Part shown: positions 11,625-21,009 of the stretch, piece after piece
Layout of the letters: each line of letters starts with the position of its first letter
Position numbering within the stretch: the first letter of the stretch is position 1
Origin: Cronobacter malonaticus LMG 23826
Lineage (GTDB): Bacteria > Pseudomonadota > Gammaproteobacteria > Enterobacterales > Enterobacteriaceae
Reading direction: 5' to 3'
DNA: 64,000 nt
Assembly: GCF_001277215.2 (NCBI RefSeq)
Contig: NZ_CP013940.1
Location: 124,001 to 188,000 of the forward strand
The notes under the pieces: generated by a model
Database searches by the model: none
The model's input: only the letters and a program-made list of their open reading frames with translations
Told to the model about the DNA's origin: nothing
Position numbers and translations under genes: made by a program

Positions 11625-12086
11625 ATGACGAAGAAAACAACATGGGTGGGGGCGCTGCTCGTCTCGCTGGCAGGCGCGCCATTACTGGCTCAGGTATACG
11701 GCACGGTGGCGGATTTCGCGCTTTCAGGCGTGATGCGCACATACGCCTCAGCGAACATCGGCATCGCCGTACTGCTGATGCTGCAAGGCGTGTCGCTGGC
11801 GCTGCTTGGCAAACACCAGGCCACGCGACGCCCTGACAGCGCGCGCGTGTTCTGGGCGGTGCTTGGCTGGTATCTGCTGTGCGCTGCCGTGTTCAGTACA
11901 AAGGCGGCGTTTTTGCCCGAGGCACCCTATGGCGCGCTATTCTTTGTCGGCTGGCTCCCAAGCGCGTACATCTGGCTGCTCGCGAAGGACGTTTTCTTTG
12001 TGTGGCCGCTGTGGCTGCCCGCCGCCGCACAGGCATCCTTACTTGCCGGATTTTATTACGGACGCCGCCGCGCCCGTCACGCGTGA
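11625..12086 (+). CDS. small inner membrane protein, unknown function
   Basis: The ATG at 11625 follows an AAAGG ribosome site (11615-11619) and gives 153 residues; an ATG at 11610 is possible but lacks such a site. I do not recognise the family. About four hydrophobic helices can be seen (about 7-27, 40-62, 77-98 and 103-140), joined by short loops with basic patches such as KHQATRRP, and a basic tail YGRRRARHA. The gene sits directly behind the glg terminator and ends tail-to-tail with the diguanylate cyclase gene, sharing 10 bases. This site in E. coli holds other sequence, so it is probably lineage-specific. Confidence 0.7.
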   Translation: MTKKTTWVGALLVSLAGAPLLAQVYGTVADFALSGVMRTYASANIGIAVLLMLQGVSLALLGKHQATRRPDSARVFWAVLGWYLLCAAVFSTKAAFLPEAPYGALFFVGWLPSAYIWLLAKDVFFVWPLWLPAAAQASLLAGFYYGRRRARHA

Positions 12087-13636
12087 TAGGGGGCGTCCAG
12101 CCGCGTATGGCTCACGCCTGTGGCACCCACCACGCAGTTGCGACCGGCGCGTTTGGCCTGATAAAGCGCCTCGTCGGCCTGGTTTTTCAGCGTCTCGGCG
12201 TTGGCGTCGTCACCTGTCATCGTGGCGGTGCCCGCGCTTATCGTCAGTACTTTCTCCACCATCGGCGTCGCCGGATGCGCCAGCCGGGCATCATGAATGG
12301 CTCTGAGCGCGCGAATCGCCACCTGTTCAGCGGCATGTGCATTCGCGCCCGGAAGAATAATGGCAAACTCTTCGCCGCCGTAGCGCGCCACTCTGTCGGT
12401 ATTGTGCAGCGGCAGATGACGCAGAATATCGCCCACCGCTTTCAGGCACTCATCGCCCGCCACGTGACCCAGCGTGTCGTTGTAGCTTTTAAAATAGTCG
12501 ATATCGCACATCACCAGCGAGACCGGCACGCCTGTGGCATGGGCGCGCGTCATGCACTGTTCAAGATAGATATCGAACTGGCGACGATTAGGCAGCCCGG
12601 TTAAGCCATCCAGCAGCGCCAGATCCTGAAGAAGATGGTTAGAGCGCGTCAGATCGTCACGCAGCACAATAAGCTCGCGTTGATAACGCAGACTGGCGCG
12701 GATCTGGCGCAAGACCAGCACGCCGAATACCAACACCACACCAAGCAGCACGGTGTTAAGCGCCAGCGTCGGAATATTGTTACGCCACCAGGCGGCGCGA
12801 AGCTCGTCGACGTCATAACCGGCTGACACCACCAGCGGATAGCGCGTAAGCGTGGCATAACCGAAAATGCGCGGCACGCCGTCGATCGCCGATTTCCATG
12901 CGCCGCCGCCGGTCGGGGCGATTTTCAGCATTCGGGTAAACAGCGGGCTGGAGGAGAGGGTGCGGTTGATGTAGGAGTCTGGAAACGGGCGCACATACAG
13001 CACCGTGCTGTCCGTGAACGTGATCCCCAAAGTGTCGCTCGGCCCCATTTCATAATAGCCGTAAAACTGGCGGAAATAGTCCAGTTTCACCGTCGCCAGC
13101 AACACGCCGCGAAAGCGTCCTTCGCGATTATTCAGACGTACCGAAACCGGCACCACCAGCTCGCCCGTGGAGCGGCTGCGGATCACATGACCGATGTGTA
13201 TACCGGTGTCGCTGTGCTGGCTGTGCCAGATGAAATAGTCGCGGTCGGCGTTGTTGGCCTGCACCGGAACCACGCTTGCAGAGGTGGCGAGCCAGTCGCC
13301 GCGGGTGTCGTAGACAAACAAGCCATGCAGTTGCGGCAACTGGCGCTGCTGCTGGGCGAGTAGCCCGCGCGGGCCATTCCATTCAGCGGGCTGCAAAAAA
13401 ATATCATCGGAGCGGCGCACCAGCTCATCCAGCGTTAACTGCACCTGAATAAAGGTATCTTCCGCCTGTCGCGCCAGTGAGATCGACTGGTTACGCGCCT
13501 GACGCTCCGTCTCTTCGACGCTGTGCTGCCAGGATTGCCACAGCGAGCCGCCGCTGACCGCCATCACCAGCAGTGAAATCAGCAATAAAAAAGCCAGCAT
13601 CACGGCATCCGGCGAACGGGATGTTGCCTTGCGCAA
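12077..13636 (-). CDS. membrane-bound diguanylate cyclase (sensor + GGDEF domain)
   Basis: This enzyme is expected to join two GTP into cyclic di-GMP, which favours sessile growth. A TTG start at 13636 is proposed because AGGAGA lies 7 bases upstream; it gives 519 residues. Order: a first membrane helix (MLAFLLLISLLVMAVSG), a periplasmic sensor region of about 260 residues of double-Cache type, a second helix (about VLLGVVLVFGVLVL), then a GGDEF domain with the active motif RYGGEEF (420-424). The inhibitory I-site RxxD, expected five residues before GGEEF, reads HNTD, so its arginine is missing. The ligand is unknown. It converges on the small membrane protein gene and overlaps its end. Confidence 0.88.
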   Translation of the reverse strand: MRKATSRSPDAVMLAFLLLISLLVMAVSGGSLWQSWQHSVEETERQARNQSISLARQAEDTFIQVQLTLDELVRRSDDIFLQPAEWNGPRGLLAQQQRQLPQLHGLFVYDTRGDWLATSASVVPVQANNADRDYFIWHSQHSDTGIHIGHVIRSRSTGELVVPVSVRLNNREGRFRGVLLATVKLDYFRQFYGYYEMGPSDTLGITFTDSTVLYVRPFPDSYINRTLSSSPLFTRMLKIAPTGGGAWKSAIDGVPRIFGYATLTRYPLVVSAGYDVDELRAAWWRNNIPTLALNTVLLGVVLVFGVLVLRQIRASLRYQRELIVLRDDLTRSNHLLQDLALLDGLTGLPNRRQFDIYLEQCMTRAHATGVPVSLVMCDIDYFKSYNDTLGHVAGDECLKAVGDILRHLPLHNTDRVARYGGEEFAIILPGANAHAAEQVAIRALRAIHDARLAHPATPMVEKVLTISAGTATMTGDDANAETLKNQADEALYQAKRAGRNCVVGATGVSHTRLDAPYHA

Positions 13637-13782
13637 GCGGCGCTCTCCTGAGAGGGGGTTAATAACCCATAGTAATACGATCTTATTAAGTGTAGCGACA
13701 GAAATAGACGTTAATGCGGGGGTTCGGGAGATAAAAAGACGCGGCCGCGCAGGAGAAGACACGGCCGCGAAAGGGGAAGGGA

Positions 13783-15300
13783 TTACGAGGCCAGCGACAG
13801 TTTCACATTGGCTTTTTTGCCGACATTTTCAGTGAGCCACTGTGCCACGCGCGACTGTTCTTCACCGTTGAGCCACATGCCGAGTTTGGTACGACGCCAG
13901 ATGGCGTCATCCAGGCGGCGCACCCATTCATGCTCGACCAGATAGCGCAGTTCCGCTTCGTAGAACTCGTGGCCAAAGTGTTCGCCGAGCGCGTTGATAT
14001 CTGCGGCATCGCCCAGAATCAGCTCGCTGTTGCTGCCGTAGGTACGCGCGTAGTGGCGCGCCAGCGTTTCGCTGATAAACGGATAGCGGCGGCGCAACTG
14101 CGCAGCGTAGTCGTCGCGCTCGCCCTGGAAAGCGCCACCCGGCAGCACGGCGTTACGGGTCCACGCTGGCCCGATATTGCTGTAATAAGACGACAGTTTT
14201 TCCATCGCGTGTTCGGCAAGCTTACGGTACGTCGTGAGTTTGCCGCCGAAGACCGACAGCAGCGGCGCTTTGCCGTTTTCATCGTGAATATCGAGCGTGT
14301 AATCACGGGTGATCGCCTGCGGCGAATCGGACTCGTCATCGCACAGCGGACGCACGCCGGAGTAAGTCCAGACGACATCGTCGCGGCCAAGCTGCTTTTT
14401 GAAGTGCGCGTTATAGACTTTCAGCAGATAGCTGATTTCGGATTCGTCGATAGCCACTTCTTTCGGATCGCCTTTATATTCGACGTCGGTCGTGCCGATT
14501 ATCGAGAACTCATCCATCCACGGAATAACAAACACGATACGCTTATCTTCGTTTTGCAGGATGTAAGCCTGTTTCTGGTTATGCACGCGCGGCACGACGA
14601 TATGGCTGCCTTTGATCAGGCGGATGCCGTAAGGCGATTTCAGTTTCAGACCGTCGTCGAAGAAGTTTTTCACCCACGGGCCGGTGGCGTTCACTAAGCC
14701 GCGCGCCTGCCAGGTGTAGGTTTCGCCGGTATCAATATCTTCCGCTTCCACAATCCACATGCCATTTTCGCGGCGCGCGGAGGTAGCACGGGTGCGGGTC
14801 AGCACTTCTCCGCCTTTTTTAACGACCATCTGGGCGTTGGCGAGCACCAGACGCGCGTCATCCACCCAGCAGTCGGAATATTCGAAACCGCGCACGATTT
14901 CCGGCTTCAGAACGGAATCCGAACCAAAACGCAAACCAGTAGAACCCGGCAGACTGGTGCGCTTGCCGAGGTGGTCGTACATAAACAGACCGGTGCGGAT
15001 CATCCACGCCGGACGCAGATGCGGGCGGTGCGGCAGACGAAAGCGCATCGGGAAGGCGATATGTGGTGCCATTTTCAGCAGCACTTCACGCTCGGCCAGC
15101 GCTTCGCTGACCAGACGGAACTCGTAATGTTCCAGATAGCGCAGCCCGCCGTGGATCAATTTAGAGCTGGCGGAAGAAGTGGCGCACGCCAGATCCTGCG
15201 CTTCCAGCATCAGCACAGATAATCCACGCCCTGCGGCGTCTGCCGCGATACCGGCACCGTTGATGCCCCCACCTATCACAATCAGATCTTTGGTTTCCAT
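13783..15300 (-). CDS. glpD: aerobic glycerol-3-phosphate dehydrogenase
   Basis: GlpD oxidises glycerol 3-phosphate to dihydroxyacetone phosphate and passes electrons to quinone at the inner membrane. The ATG at 15300 (METKDLIVIGGGINGAG) gives 505 residues (E. coli 501). The FAD-binding glycine motif is at about 9-15, and the C-terminal domain DYAAQLRRRYPF to the end matches the family. It is divergent from glpEGR, and GlpR-type operators lie just upstream, so control by glycerol 3-phosphate is expected. Confidence 0.98.
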   Translation of the reverse strand: METKDLIVIGGGINGAGIAADAAGRGLSVLMLEAQDLACATSSASSKLIHGGLRYLEHYEFRLVSEALAEREVLLKMAPHIAFPMRFRLPHRPHLRPAWMIRTGLFMYDHLGKRTSLPGSTGLRFGSDSVLKPEIVRGFEYSDCWVDDARLVLANAQMVVKKGGEVLTRTRATSARRENGMWIVEAEDIDTGETYTWQARGLVNATGPWVKNFFDDGLKLKSPYGIRLIKGSHIVVPRVHNQKQAYILQNEDKRIVFVIPWMDEFSIIGTTDVEYKGDPKEVAIDESEISYLLKVYNAHFKKQLGRDDVVWTYSGVRPLCDDESDSPQAITRDYTLDIHDENGKAPLLSVFGGKLTTYRKLAEHAMEKLSSYYSNIGPAWTRNAVLPGGAFQGERDDYAAQLRRRYPFISETLARHYARTYGSNSELILGDAADINALGEHFGHEFYEAELRYLVEHEWVRRLDDAIWRRTKLGMWLNGEEQSRVAQWLTENVGKKANVKLSLAS

Positions 15301-15316
15301 GCTGCTGCCCTCACGC

Positions 15317-15356
15317 ACTTTCGTTAAAGCTCATAAATGTTCGTTATCGCTCATAA
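15317..15356 (-). promoter_or_regulatory. tandem GlpR operator-like sites upstream of glpD
   Basis: AATGTTCGTTATCGCTCATA lies within 15335-15356 and closely matches the palindromic GlpR operator pattern (ATGTTCG...CGAACAT). A weaker copy, TTTCGTTAAAGCTCATAA, lies directly next to it at about 15319-15336. They are 20-55 bases before the glpD start, so GlpR, encoded 1.4 kb away, should repress from here. Confidence 0.65.
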
Positions 15357-15398
15357 TAGCAAACAAACGCGCTTTTGATAACAACAAAAAAACATTTC

Positions 15399-15420
15399 CG
15401 TGTGATGTGAATAACATTAT
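15399..15420 (+). promoter_or_regulatory. possible CRP half-site between glpD and glpE
   Basis: TGTGATGTGAATAACATTA carries a good left half (TGTGA) and a poor right half of the CRP site. It lies midway between the divergent glpD and glpE genes, where CRP control would make sense. Weak match only. Confidence 0.3.
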
Positions 15421-15522
15421 GGCGTTACAGACGGAGGAAGCCTTACACTTACGTTATTATCGCCATAACGCCTCGCGCGGTTGGCCAGCCTTACGCCCCC
15501 TTTAAAGATGAAAGAGAGCACC

Positions 15523-15852
15523 ATGGATCAGTTTGAATGTATTAATGTCGAAGAAGCGCACCAGAAACTGCAGCAGGGGAGCGCCGTGCTGGTGGATATT
15601 CGCGATCCGCAAAGTTTTGCGATGGGCCACACGCCCGGCGCGTTTCATTTAACTAACGCCACGCTGCCCGCCTTTATGCAGCAGACCGATTTCGACGTGC
15701 CGGTGCTGGTGATGTGCTATCACGGCAACAGTAGCAAAGGTGCCGCGCAGTATCTGCTCCACCAGGGCTATGACCAGGTCTACAGCGTGGACGGCGGTTT
15801 CGACGCCTGGCATCGCCATTTCCCGGCGGAAGTGGCGCACGGCGAGAGTTAA
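15523..15852 (+). CDS. glpE: thiosulfate:cyanide sulfurtransferase (single-domain rhodanese)
   Basis: GlpE moves sulfane sulfur from thiosulfate to acceptors such as cyanide or thioredoxin. The ATG at 15523 ([13 protein letters not shown]) gives 109 residues (E. coli 108). One rhodanese domain is present with active-site Cys65 in [10 protein letters not shown] and the [12 protein letters not shown] segment before it. It is the first gene of glpEGR, 75 bases before glpG. An upstream in-frame ATG at 15481 is not supported by homology. Confidence 0.97.
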   Translation: MDQFECINVEEAHQKLQQGSAVLVDIRDPQSFAMGHTPGAFHLTNATLPAFMQQTDFDVPVLVMCYHGNSSKGAAQYLLHQGYDQVYSVDGGFDAWHRHFPAEVAHGES

Positions 15853-15927
15853 GCATCCTCTGCGCGTCGTTCGCAGGTATACTGTTTTCCTCGTGTGGAG
15901 ATACCTTTCTGAAAAGAACGACTTGCT

Positions 15928-16758
15928 ATGTTGATGATTAACTCGTTTGACAACCCGCGTCTCGCGCAGGCGTTTGTTGATTATATGGCCACCCAGGGCG
16001 TGATACTGGAAATCCAGCGGCATGACACCTGGGATATCTGGCTTGCCGATGAGGCGCAGGCGGAAAGGGTCAAAGCGGAGCTGAGCTATTTTCTCGCGCA
16101 CCCGGGCGATCCGCGCTATCTCTCCGCGAGCTGGCAGACGGGGCAGCTGAACGCCGGTTTACAGTATCGCTCTTACCCATTTATGGCGAGCGTACGCGCC
16201 CACGCAGGCCCGCTGACGCTCGGCATGATGGCGCTGTGCATCGTCGCGTATCTCGCGATGAGCGTCATTGGTTCTCCGCAAGTGGCCGTCTGGCTTGCAT
16301 GGCCGTTCGATCCCTCTCTCAAATTTCAACTCTGGCGCTATGTCAGCCCGCTGCTGCTGCACTTTTCCCTGCTGAGCCTGATCTTCAATCTGCTATGGTG
16401 GTGGTATCTTGCCGGTCCGCTGGAGCGTAGCGTTGGCAGCGGTAAGCTACTGACATTAACGCTGGTGACAGCGCTGGTGGGCGGCGTTATCCAGTATCAG
16501 ATTGCCGGCCCGTGGTTCGGCGGTCTCGGCGGCGTAGTCTATGCGCTGGTCGGCTACGTCTGGCTGCGTGGCGAACGCGAGCCGGAAAGCGGGCTTTATC
16601 TGCCTCGCGGCATTCTGGTGTTTATGCTGCTGTGGCTCGCCATTGGCGGCCTGGGGCTGTTTGGCAACAAGACGGCGAATGCCGATCTGGTGGCGGGGAT
16701 GCTGATTGGTCTGGCGATGGCCATGACGGATACCCTGCATGCGCGAAAACGAAAATAA
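15928..16758 (+). CDS. glpG: GlpG-type rhomboid lacking the catalytic dyad (predicted pseudoprotease)
   Basis: In E. coli, GlpG is an intramembrane serine protease with Ser201 and His254. This protein has 276 residues, exactly the E. coli length, and aligns without gaps. The cytoplasmic N-domain, about six membrane helices, Trp136-Arg137 of loop 1, His145, Asn154, Glu166, Tyr205 and the GxxxG of helix 6 (257-261) are all kept. The catalytic positions are not: 201 is Gly (codon GGC at 16528-16530, GLGG instead of GLSG), 254 is Leu (CTG at 16687-16689), 150 is Ser and 141 is Pro. No stop or frameshift is present. A fold-retaining, proteolytically dead rhomboid is the simplest reading; the assignment as GlpG is secure by position between glpE and glpR. 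Confidence 0.93.
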   Translation: MLMINSFDNPRLAQAFVDYMATQGVILEIQRHDTWDIWLADEAQAERVKAELSYFLAHPGDPRYLSASWQTGQLNAGLQYRSYPFMASVRAHAGPLTLGMMALCIVAYLAMSVIGSPQVAVWLAWPFDPSLKFQLWRYVSPLLLHFSLLSLIFNLLWWWYLAGPLERSVGSGKLLTLTLVTALVGGVIQYQIAGPWFGGLGGVVYALVGYVWLRGEREPESGLYLPRGILVFMLLWLAIGGLGLFGNKTANADLVAGMLIGLAMAMTDTLHARKRK

Positions 16759-16783
16759 TACGGCAACACGTCAGGAGAAGGGT

Positions 16784-17542
16784 GTGAAGCAAACACAACG
16801 TCACGATGCCATTATTGAACTGGTCAAAAAACAGGGCTATGTGAGTACCGAAGAGCTGGTGGAGCAGTTTGCCGTCAGCCCGCAAACCATCCGTCGCGAC
16901 CTCAACGATCTCGCAGAACAAAATATGATCCTGCGCCACCACGGCGGCGCGGCGTTACCGTCAAGCTCGGTCAATACTTCCTGGCATGACCGCAAGGCAA
17001 CCCAGACGGCGGAAAAAGAGCGTATCGCCTATAAAGTGGCAAGCCAGATCCCCAACGGCGCGACGCTGTTTATCGATATCGGCACCACGCCGGAAGCGGT
17101 GGCGCACGCGCTGTTAAATCATGAGAATCTGCGTATCGTGACCAATAACCTGAACGTGGCGAATACGCTGATGGTGAAGGACGATTTCCGTATCATTCTG
17201 GCGGGCGGTGAGCTGCGCAGCCGCGACGGCGGGATTATCGGCGAGGCGACGCTCGATTTTATCTCTCAGTTCCGGCTCGATTTCGGCATTCTGGGCATCA
17301 GCGGTATCGACAGTGACGGCTCGCTGCTGGAGTTTGATTATCACGAAGTGCGCACCAAGCGCGCGATTATCGAGAACTCGCGCCACGTGATGCTGGTGGT
17401 GGATCACTCCAAGTTTGGCCGCAACGCGATGGTGAATTTAGGCAGTATCAGCCTTGTGGACGCGGTTTATACCGACACCATGCCGCCCGCCGGCGTGATG
17501 CAGGTGATTAACGCCAATAAGGTGCAGTTAGAGTTGTGTTGA
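16784..17542 (+). CDS. glpR: glycerol-3-phosphate regulon repressor
   Basis: GlpR is a DeoR-family repressor of the glp genes, released by glycerol 3-phosphate. A GTG start at 16784 gives 252 residues, the E. coli length, and AGGAG lies about 7 bases before it. The N-terminal helix-turn-helix includes VSPQTIRRDLNDL (about 31-43), and the sugar-phosphate binding domain has the conserved DIGTT and NNLNVA segments. It follows glpG by 25 bases and should act on the operators near glpD. Confidence 0.97.
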   Translation: MKQTQRHDAIIELVKKQGYVSTEELVEQFAVSPQTIRRDLNDLAEQNMILRHHGGAALPSSSVNTSWHDRKATQTAEKERIAYKVASQIPNGATLFIDIGTTPEAVAHALLNHENLRIVTNNLNVANTLMVKDDFRIILAGGELRSRDGGIIGEATLDFISQFRLDFGILGISGIDSDGSLLEFDYHEVRTKRAIIENSRHVMLVVDHSKFGRNAMVNLGSISLVDAVYTDTMPPAGVMQVINANKVQLELC

Positions 17543-17588
17543 TGCCTTTGCGGTGAGGTGGGGTTTGCGGTGAGGTTGTTGGTGGAAT

Positions 17589-17669
17589 GGCGGGTGCGCT
17601 TCGCTTACCCGCCCTACGATTCAGTTCATCGCAATATTATGTAGGGTGGGTAAGCGCAGCGCACCCACC
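17589..17669. repeat. paired inverted REP-like element, copy 1
   Basis: Two arms face each other across 23 bases: 17589-17617 (GGCGGGTGCGCTTCGCTTAC... type) and 17641-17669 (its inverted relative with GGGTGGGTAAGCGCAGCG). Each arm is itself a hairpin with GGCGGGT/ACCCGCC or the GGTGGGT/ACCCACC variant. It fills the gap between the convergent glpR and malT genes, where such elements often act as 3'-end structures. A second copy in the opposite orientation lies near 31.95 kb. Confidence 0.85.
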
Positions 17670-17705
17670 GTGTATCCGCATCAATCGCCCTTATCAATGC
17701 CGCTT

Positions 17706-20411
17706 TTAAACCCCATACCCCATCATCTTCAACAACTGCTGTGCGTGCTGAACGGCGTCCTGACGGTGCGCCACGCCAAGCTTCTGATACAAATTGCGGA
17801 TATGAGTTTTGATCGTGGTCGCCGCCACATCAAGCTCACCGGCAATCTGATCGTTGCTGTATCCGGAGTAGATAAGCCCCAGCACCTGCCATTCGCGCTG
17901 GGTCAGCGGGCTTGTGCGGATCAACTCCGGTACTTCCGGGTGGTTCAGCAGCTTATTGACGAAATTCTCATCAAAATGCGCGAACTTGTGGCGATGATGC
18001 TGGTTAATGTCACGCAAAATACGCTGCGCGCGATGCTGTTCGATCTCTGGCAGCGTATTGAGCTGCAACAGCTGACGCAACTGCTGCGCCATCGCTTCGC
18101 CTTCAATCACGAAATGGCTAATAAACCCGGTGCGGTTGGCCAGCGTTAACGCTTCCATCAGCACGCGCTGGGCGTCGCTTTTCCGTCCGGCATTCCAGTA
18201 AAGCTGGTTCAGCAATAGCAGGTTGCGGTTGATATCGCTCATCAGACGCAGGCTGCGGGCGTTTTCGTTAAGCTCTTCCAGCACCATCTCCGCGGGCTCG
18301 TAATCGCCAAGCAGGATCTGAACGCGGGCGATATTGCGCCACTGGCTTTGCAGGAAGTGGTTATTGGCGAAGGCCGGTTTCGGCGTCTGGCGTAGCCAGG
18401 CGGCGGCGGCGGCTTTATCGCCCGTCATCTGCCAGTAAATCACCCGCACTTTGTCGGCGTTAGAAACCCAGTCGCTGTGGTAATGGCCGTTACCGAGCAG
18501 ATTTTCGAGACGGTTGAGGTGACTGCGGGCGTTGTCGAGGTCGCCGCGCGCCAGCGAGCACTGCACCAGCAGCGCCAGACACTGCAACTGCTGCTGCGGC
18601 TGGTAGCTCGCCAGAACGGTCATTCCAGTGCGCGCGCAGGCTTCCGCCTCATCAAGCCGCGCCCAGGCCCACAAGAGCTGTGCGCGAATACGCAGCAGGA
18701 ACTCATGCAGCGGCAGCTGTTCCAGATGCTGCTCCTGAATAAGCGTAAAGGCTTTTTCCTGCGTCTCCCAGGCCGCCTGCAAAAAGCCCTGGGCGAAGAG
18801 AATTTCGCTCTGCTGGATAAGGCTCCAGAGCGCGTAGTGCCACACATCGTGACGGCGCGCCATCAGTTCGGTCTGCTGCATCACCGACAGCGATTTCGTT
18901 AAATCGCCTTTGCAGTGCAGCACTTCGCCGTGGACGGACGTCGCCACAATGCGACTGTAGAAATTCGCCAGCGGCAGTGTCTCCAGCGCGACCATCGCCA
19001 GCCGTTCGGCCTCGTCCGGGTCGCCGTCGTTAATCGCCACCTGGGCGCGCAGAGCGTTGAATTCGCCATGCAGCGTGTCGTCCATTTCTCCCTTCATCTC
19101 CTGCTCGGCACGCGCCAGCAGGGTGTTAACTTCGCTATAGCGATGCTGGCTTTGCATCAGCCAGGCCTGCAACAGTACAAGGCGCGGGTTCGCCAGCAGG
19201 CTTTCCCAGGGAAGGGCTTTTAAAGACTGTTCCAGCAGAGCGAGTTCACTGTGGTTGAACAGCCCCCAGGCGTGGTTAAGGAGAATATCGCGCAGCATAC
19301 TGGCGTCGCCCGCCGCGAGCGCGTGGTGAATTGCCTCGCTCGGGAAACCCTGCGCCATCCAGCTCTCCGCCGCGGCGCGGTGGATATCCGGCAGCTCGGT
19401 TGACAGCTCCCACTGGCAGCGCTGACGCAGAAAGTTACCGAACAGCGGGTGGTAGCTGAACCATTCGCCGGAATCATCCATTCGCTGTAAAAACAGCCCC
19501 TGGCGCTCTATCTCTTCCAGCCGCATCTGACCGTTCTCTTCCCCGGTCACGCGCGCGATCAGCGCGTCGTTCATCGAACGCAGCAGGGCGCTTTTCAGTA
19601 AAAACTGACGGGTGTCGTTATCGACGTTATTCAGCACCTCATCGACCAGGTAATCGGAGAGGTGGCTGGCGTTAATGCCCGCCAGTCGGCGCGCCGACTG
19701 ATGCACCGCGCCGGTATTCTGACGTGCCGAAAGCGCGATGAGCTGCAGCGCGGTAGCCCAGCCTGCGACATCGTCGCAAAGGCGGCTGCTCTGCGCCGGT
19801 TCGATGGGCTGGCTCAGTCGGCAGTCGAAAAACTGGCGCGCTTCCTGGTGCGTAAACGCAAGCTGCTGGCTGCCGATTTCGAGCAACTGTTCGCGCACGC
19901 GCAGGTTGGCGATACCCAGTTGCGGCAGGTTGCGCGAGAGCACCACCAGCGTCAGATGATCGGGCTGATGGCGCAGGAAGAAGCGCATCGCCTCGTGAAT
20001 AACCGGATTGGTGATGAGATGGTAATCATCAATCACCAGAAAGAGCGGGCGCGGCCAGTCAGCCAGCTCGATGAAAAGCTGCGCAAACAGGGAGGAGAGG
20101 TTCGCGTACTGACGTTTCTGGGCCATCACTTCGCTGCTGGCGCAGTGTCCGCCCGTCGCCTGCTGAATGGCGGCGATAAGATAGCTGGCGAAGCGCTCCG
20201 GTTGGTTATCGCCTTCATCAAGCGAATACCAGCCCAGCTCGGTTTTCCCGGCGGCCCACTGGGAAATTAACGTCGTTTTTCCGTAGCCGGCGGGGCTGTT
20301 GATAAGCGCCAGCCGGTAGTTGCTAGCGCCGGATAATTTAGCCAGCAGACGTTCACGAACCACAGTGTGTTCAAGACGAACCGGGCGACTTAACTTAGAC
20401 GGTATCAACAT
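17706..20411 (-). CDS. malT: ATP- and maltotriose-dependent activator of the maltose regulon
   Basis: MalT turns on the maltose genes when it binds maltotriose and ATP. It has 901 residues, the E. coli length. Order: an N-terminal STAND ATPase with Walker [11 protein letters not shown] (about 38-47), long helical repeats, and a C-terminal LuxR-type helix-turn-helix ([20 protein letters not shown], then [15 protein letters not shown]). It is divergent from malPQ across 598 bases, with a CRP-like site 124-145 bases upstream of its start. E. coli has rtcBAR between glpR and malT; here there is only the repeat. Confidence 0.97.
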   Translation of the reverse strand: MLIPSKLSRPVRLEHTVVRERLLAKLSGASNYRLALINSPAGYGKTTLISQWAAGKTELGWYSLDEGDNQPERFASYLIAAIQQATGGHCASSEVMAQKRQYANLSSLFAQLFIELADWPRPLFLVIDDYHLITNPVIHEAMRFFLRHQPDHLTLVVLSRNLPQLGIANLRVREQLLEIGSQQLAFTHQEARQFFDCRLSQPIEPAQSSRLCDDVAGWATALQLIALSARQNTGAVHQSARRLAGINASHLSDYLVDEVLNNVDNDTRQFLLKSALLRSMNDALIARVTGEENGQMRLEEIERQGLFLQRMDDSGEWFSYHPLFGNFLRQRCQWELSTELPDIHRAAAESWMAQGFPSEAIHHALAAGDASMLRDILLNHAWGLFNHSELALLEQSLKALPWESLLANPRLVLLQAWLMQSQHRYSEVNTLLARAEQEMKGEMDDTLHGEFNALRAQVAINDGDPDEAERLAMVALETLPLANFYSRIVATSVHGEVLHCKGDLTKSLSVMQQTELMARRHDVWHYALWSLIQQSEILFAQGFLQAAWETQEKAFTLIQEQHLEQLPLHEFLLRIRAQLLWAWARLDEAEACARTGMTVLASYQPQQQLQCLALLVQCSLARGDLDNARSHLNRLENLLGNGHYHSDWVSNADKVRVIYWQMTGDKAAAAAWLRQTPKPAFANNHFLQSQWRNIARVQILLGDYEPAEMVLEELNENARSLRLMSDINRNLLLLNQLYWNAGRKSDAQRVLMEALTLANRTGFISHFVIEGEAMAQQLRQLLQLNTLPEIEQHRAQRILRDINQHHRHKFAHFDENFVNKLLNHPEVPELIRTSPLTQREWQVLGLIYSGYSNDQIAGELDVAATTIKTHIRNLYQKLGVAHRQDAVQHAQQLLKMMGYGV

Positions 20412-20534
20412 AGGATCACTTCACTGTGCAGGAGGCAAAGAGATGACGATTTTTTTTGAGCTTCGTAATTAATACTAAATTAAGGTCGGACAGAATCCGT
20501 CCGAATGCAAGTTATGTCCTTTTTTGGGCACGTT

Positions 20535-20556
20535 AAAGTTGCACTCTGTCACATTT
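20535..20556 (-). promoter_or_regulatory. CRP-binding site upstream of malT
   Basis: AAGTTGCACTCTGTCACATT matches the CRP palindrome well, with TCACA in the right half and TGCA in the left. malT of E. coli is CRP-dependent, so the site fits both place and function. Confidence 0.6.
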
Positions 20557-20906
20557 CCATTTTTTCTGTGAATATTTCGCCCCCGTTCGTCTGCGAAGGC
20601 CGTTGGCTCTGGCTTTGCGTTAAGGCGTGGATGATTTTATTTCGCCACTGGCACAGTAAACCTTGCAAACCTGCCATATTTTCAGTGGGTTTTGTGCGCA
20701 GAATCACCGTAAAAAGGCGCCAGAAGGGAGCTGAAGCGTTATTTTTAGTGAGAATTCGTTTCCGCTGTAACAGCGCTCCCGCTTTCGCGTGCTCTTAAGG
20801 GGAACATGTCGAATGAAGCGGTACGTTTTGCAGATGTTCCCGCAGGTTTTACCGCTTTTTGTAGGGGTTTTAGTGCCATAGATCACAGTTTTTGCTACTA
20901 CCCGTT

Positions 20907-20939
20907 TCTCCTCCCTGGCTAATCCTGCGCAGGATGAGG
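20907..20939 (+). promoter_or_regulatory. MalT-box-like sites upstream of malP
   Basis: GGATGAGG at 20932-20939 matches the MalT box core (GGGGAKGAGG). TCTCCTCCCT at 20907-20916 is a second match on the other strand. They lie 70-100 bases before malP, the expected distance for activation. Confidence 0.5.
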
Positions 20940-21009
20940 AATTCGCAAAGAGGGCCGGGCAAACTAGCGGAAATTCTCCTTATTTTTTGCTACAGGACCC
21001 CGATTTACT

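Larger units (their letters stand above)
20412..21009. promoter_or_regulatory. malT-malP divergent regulatory region (598 nt)
   Basis: No convincing gene lies here. The malT side holds a CRP-like site (20535-20556). The malP side holds MalT-box-like sequences. The stretch of about 300 bases between them shows no operator or repeat I can name; an open frame of 97 codons (20505-20798) has no ribosome site and no recognisable product. Confidence 0.6.

Noticed and set aside
15928..16758. GlpG changes as a frameshift or sequencing error
   Set aside because: The substitutions at 141, 150, 201 and 254 are separate codon changes in a frame that otherwise aligns end to end, so one error cannot explain them.
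17589..17669. CRISPR repeat pair
   Set aside because: Only two facing arms with internal hairpins, inverted rather than direct, and no cas genes.
20505..20798. Open frame of 97 codons in the malT-malP gap
   Set aside because: No ribosome site, unusual composition with many Trp, Cys and Phe, and it covers the CRP-like site; more likely chance.
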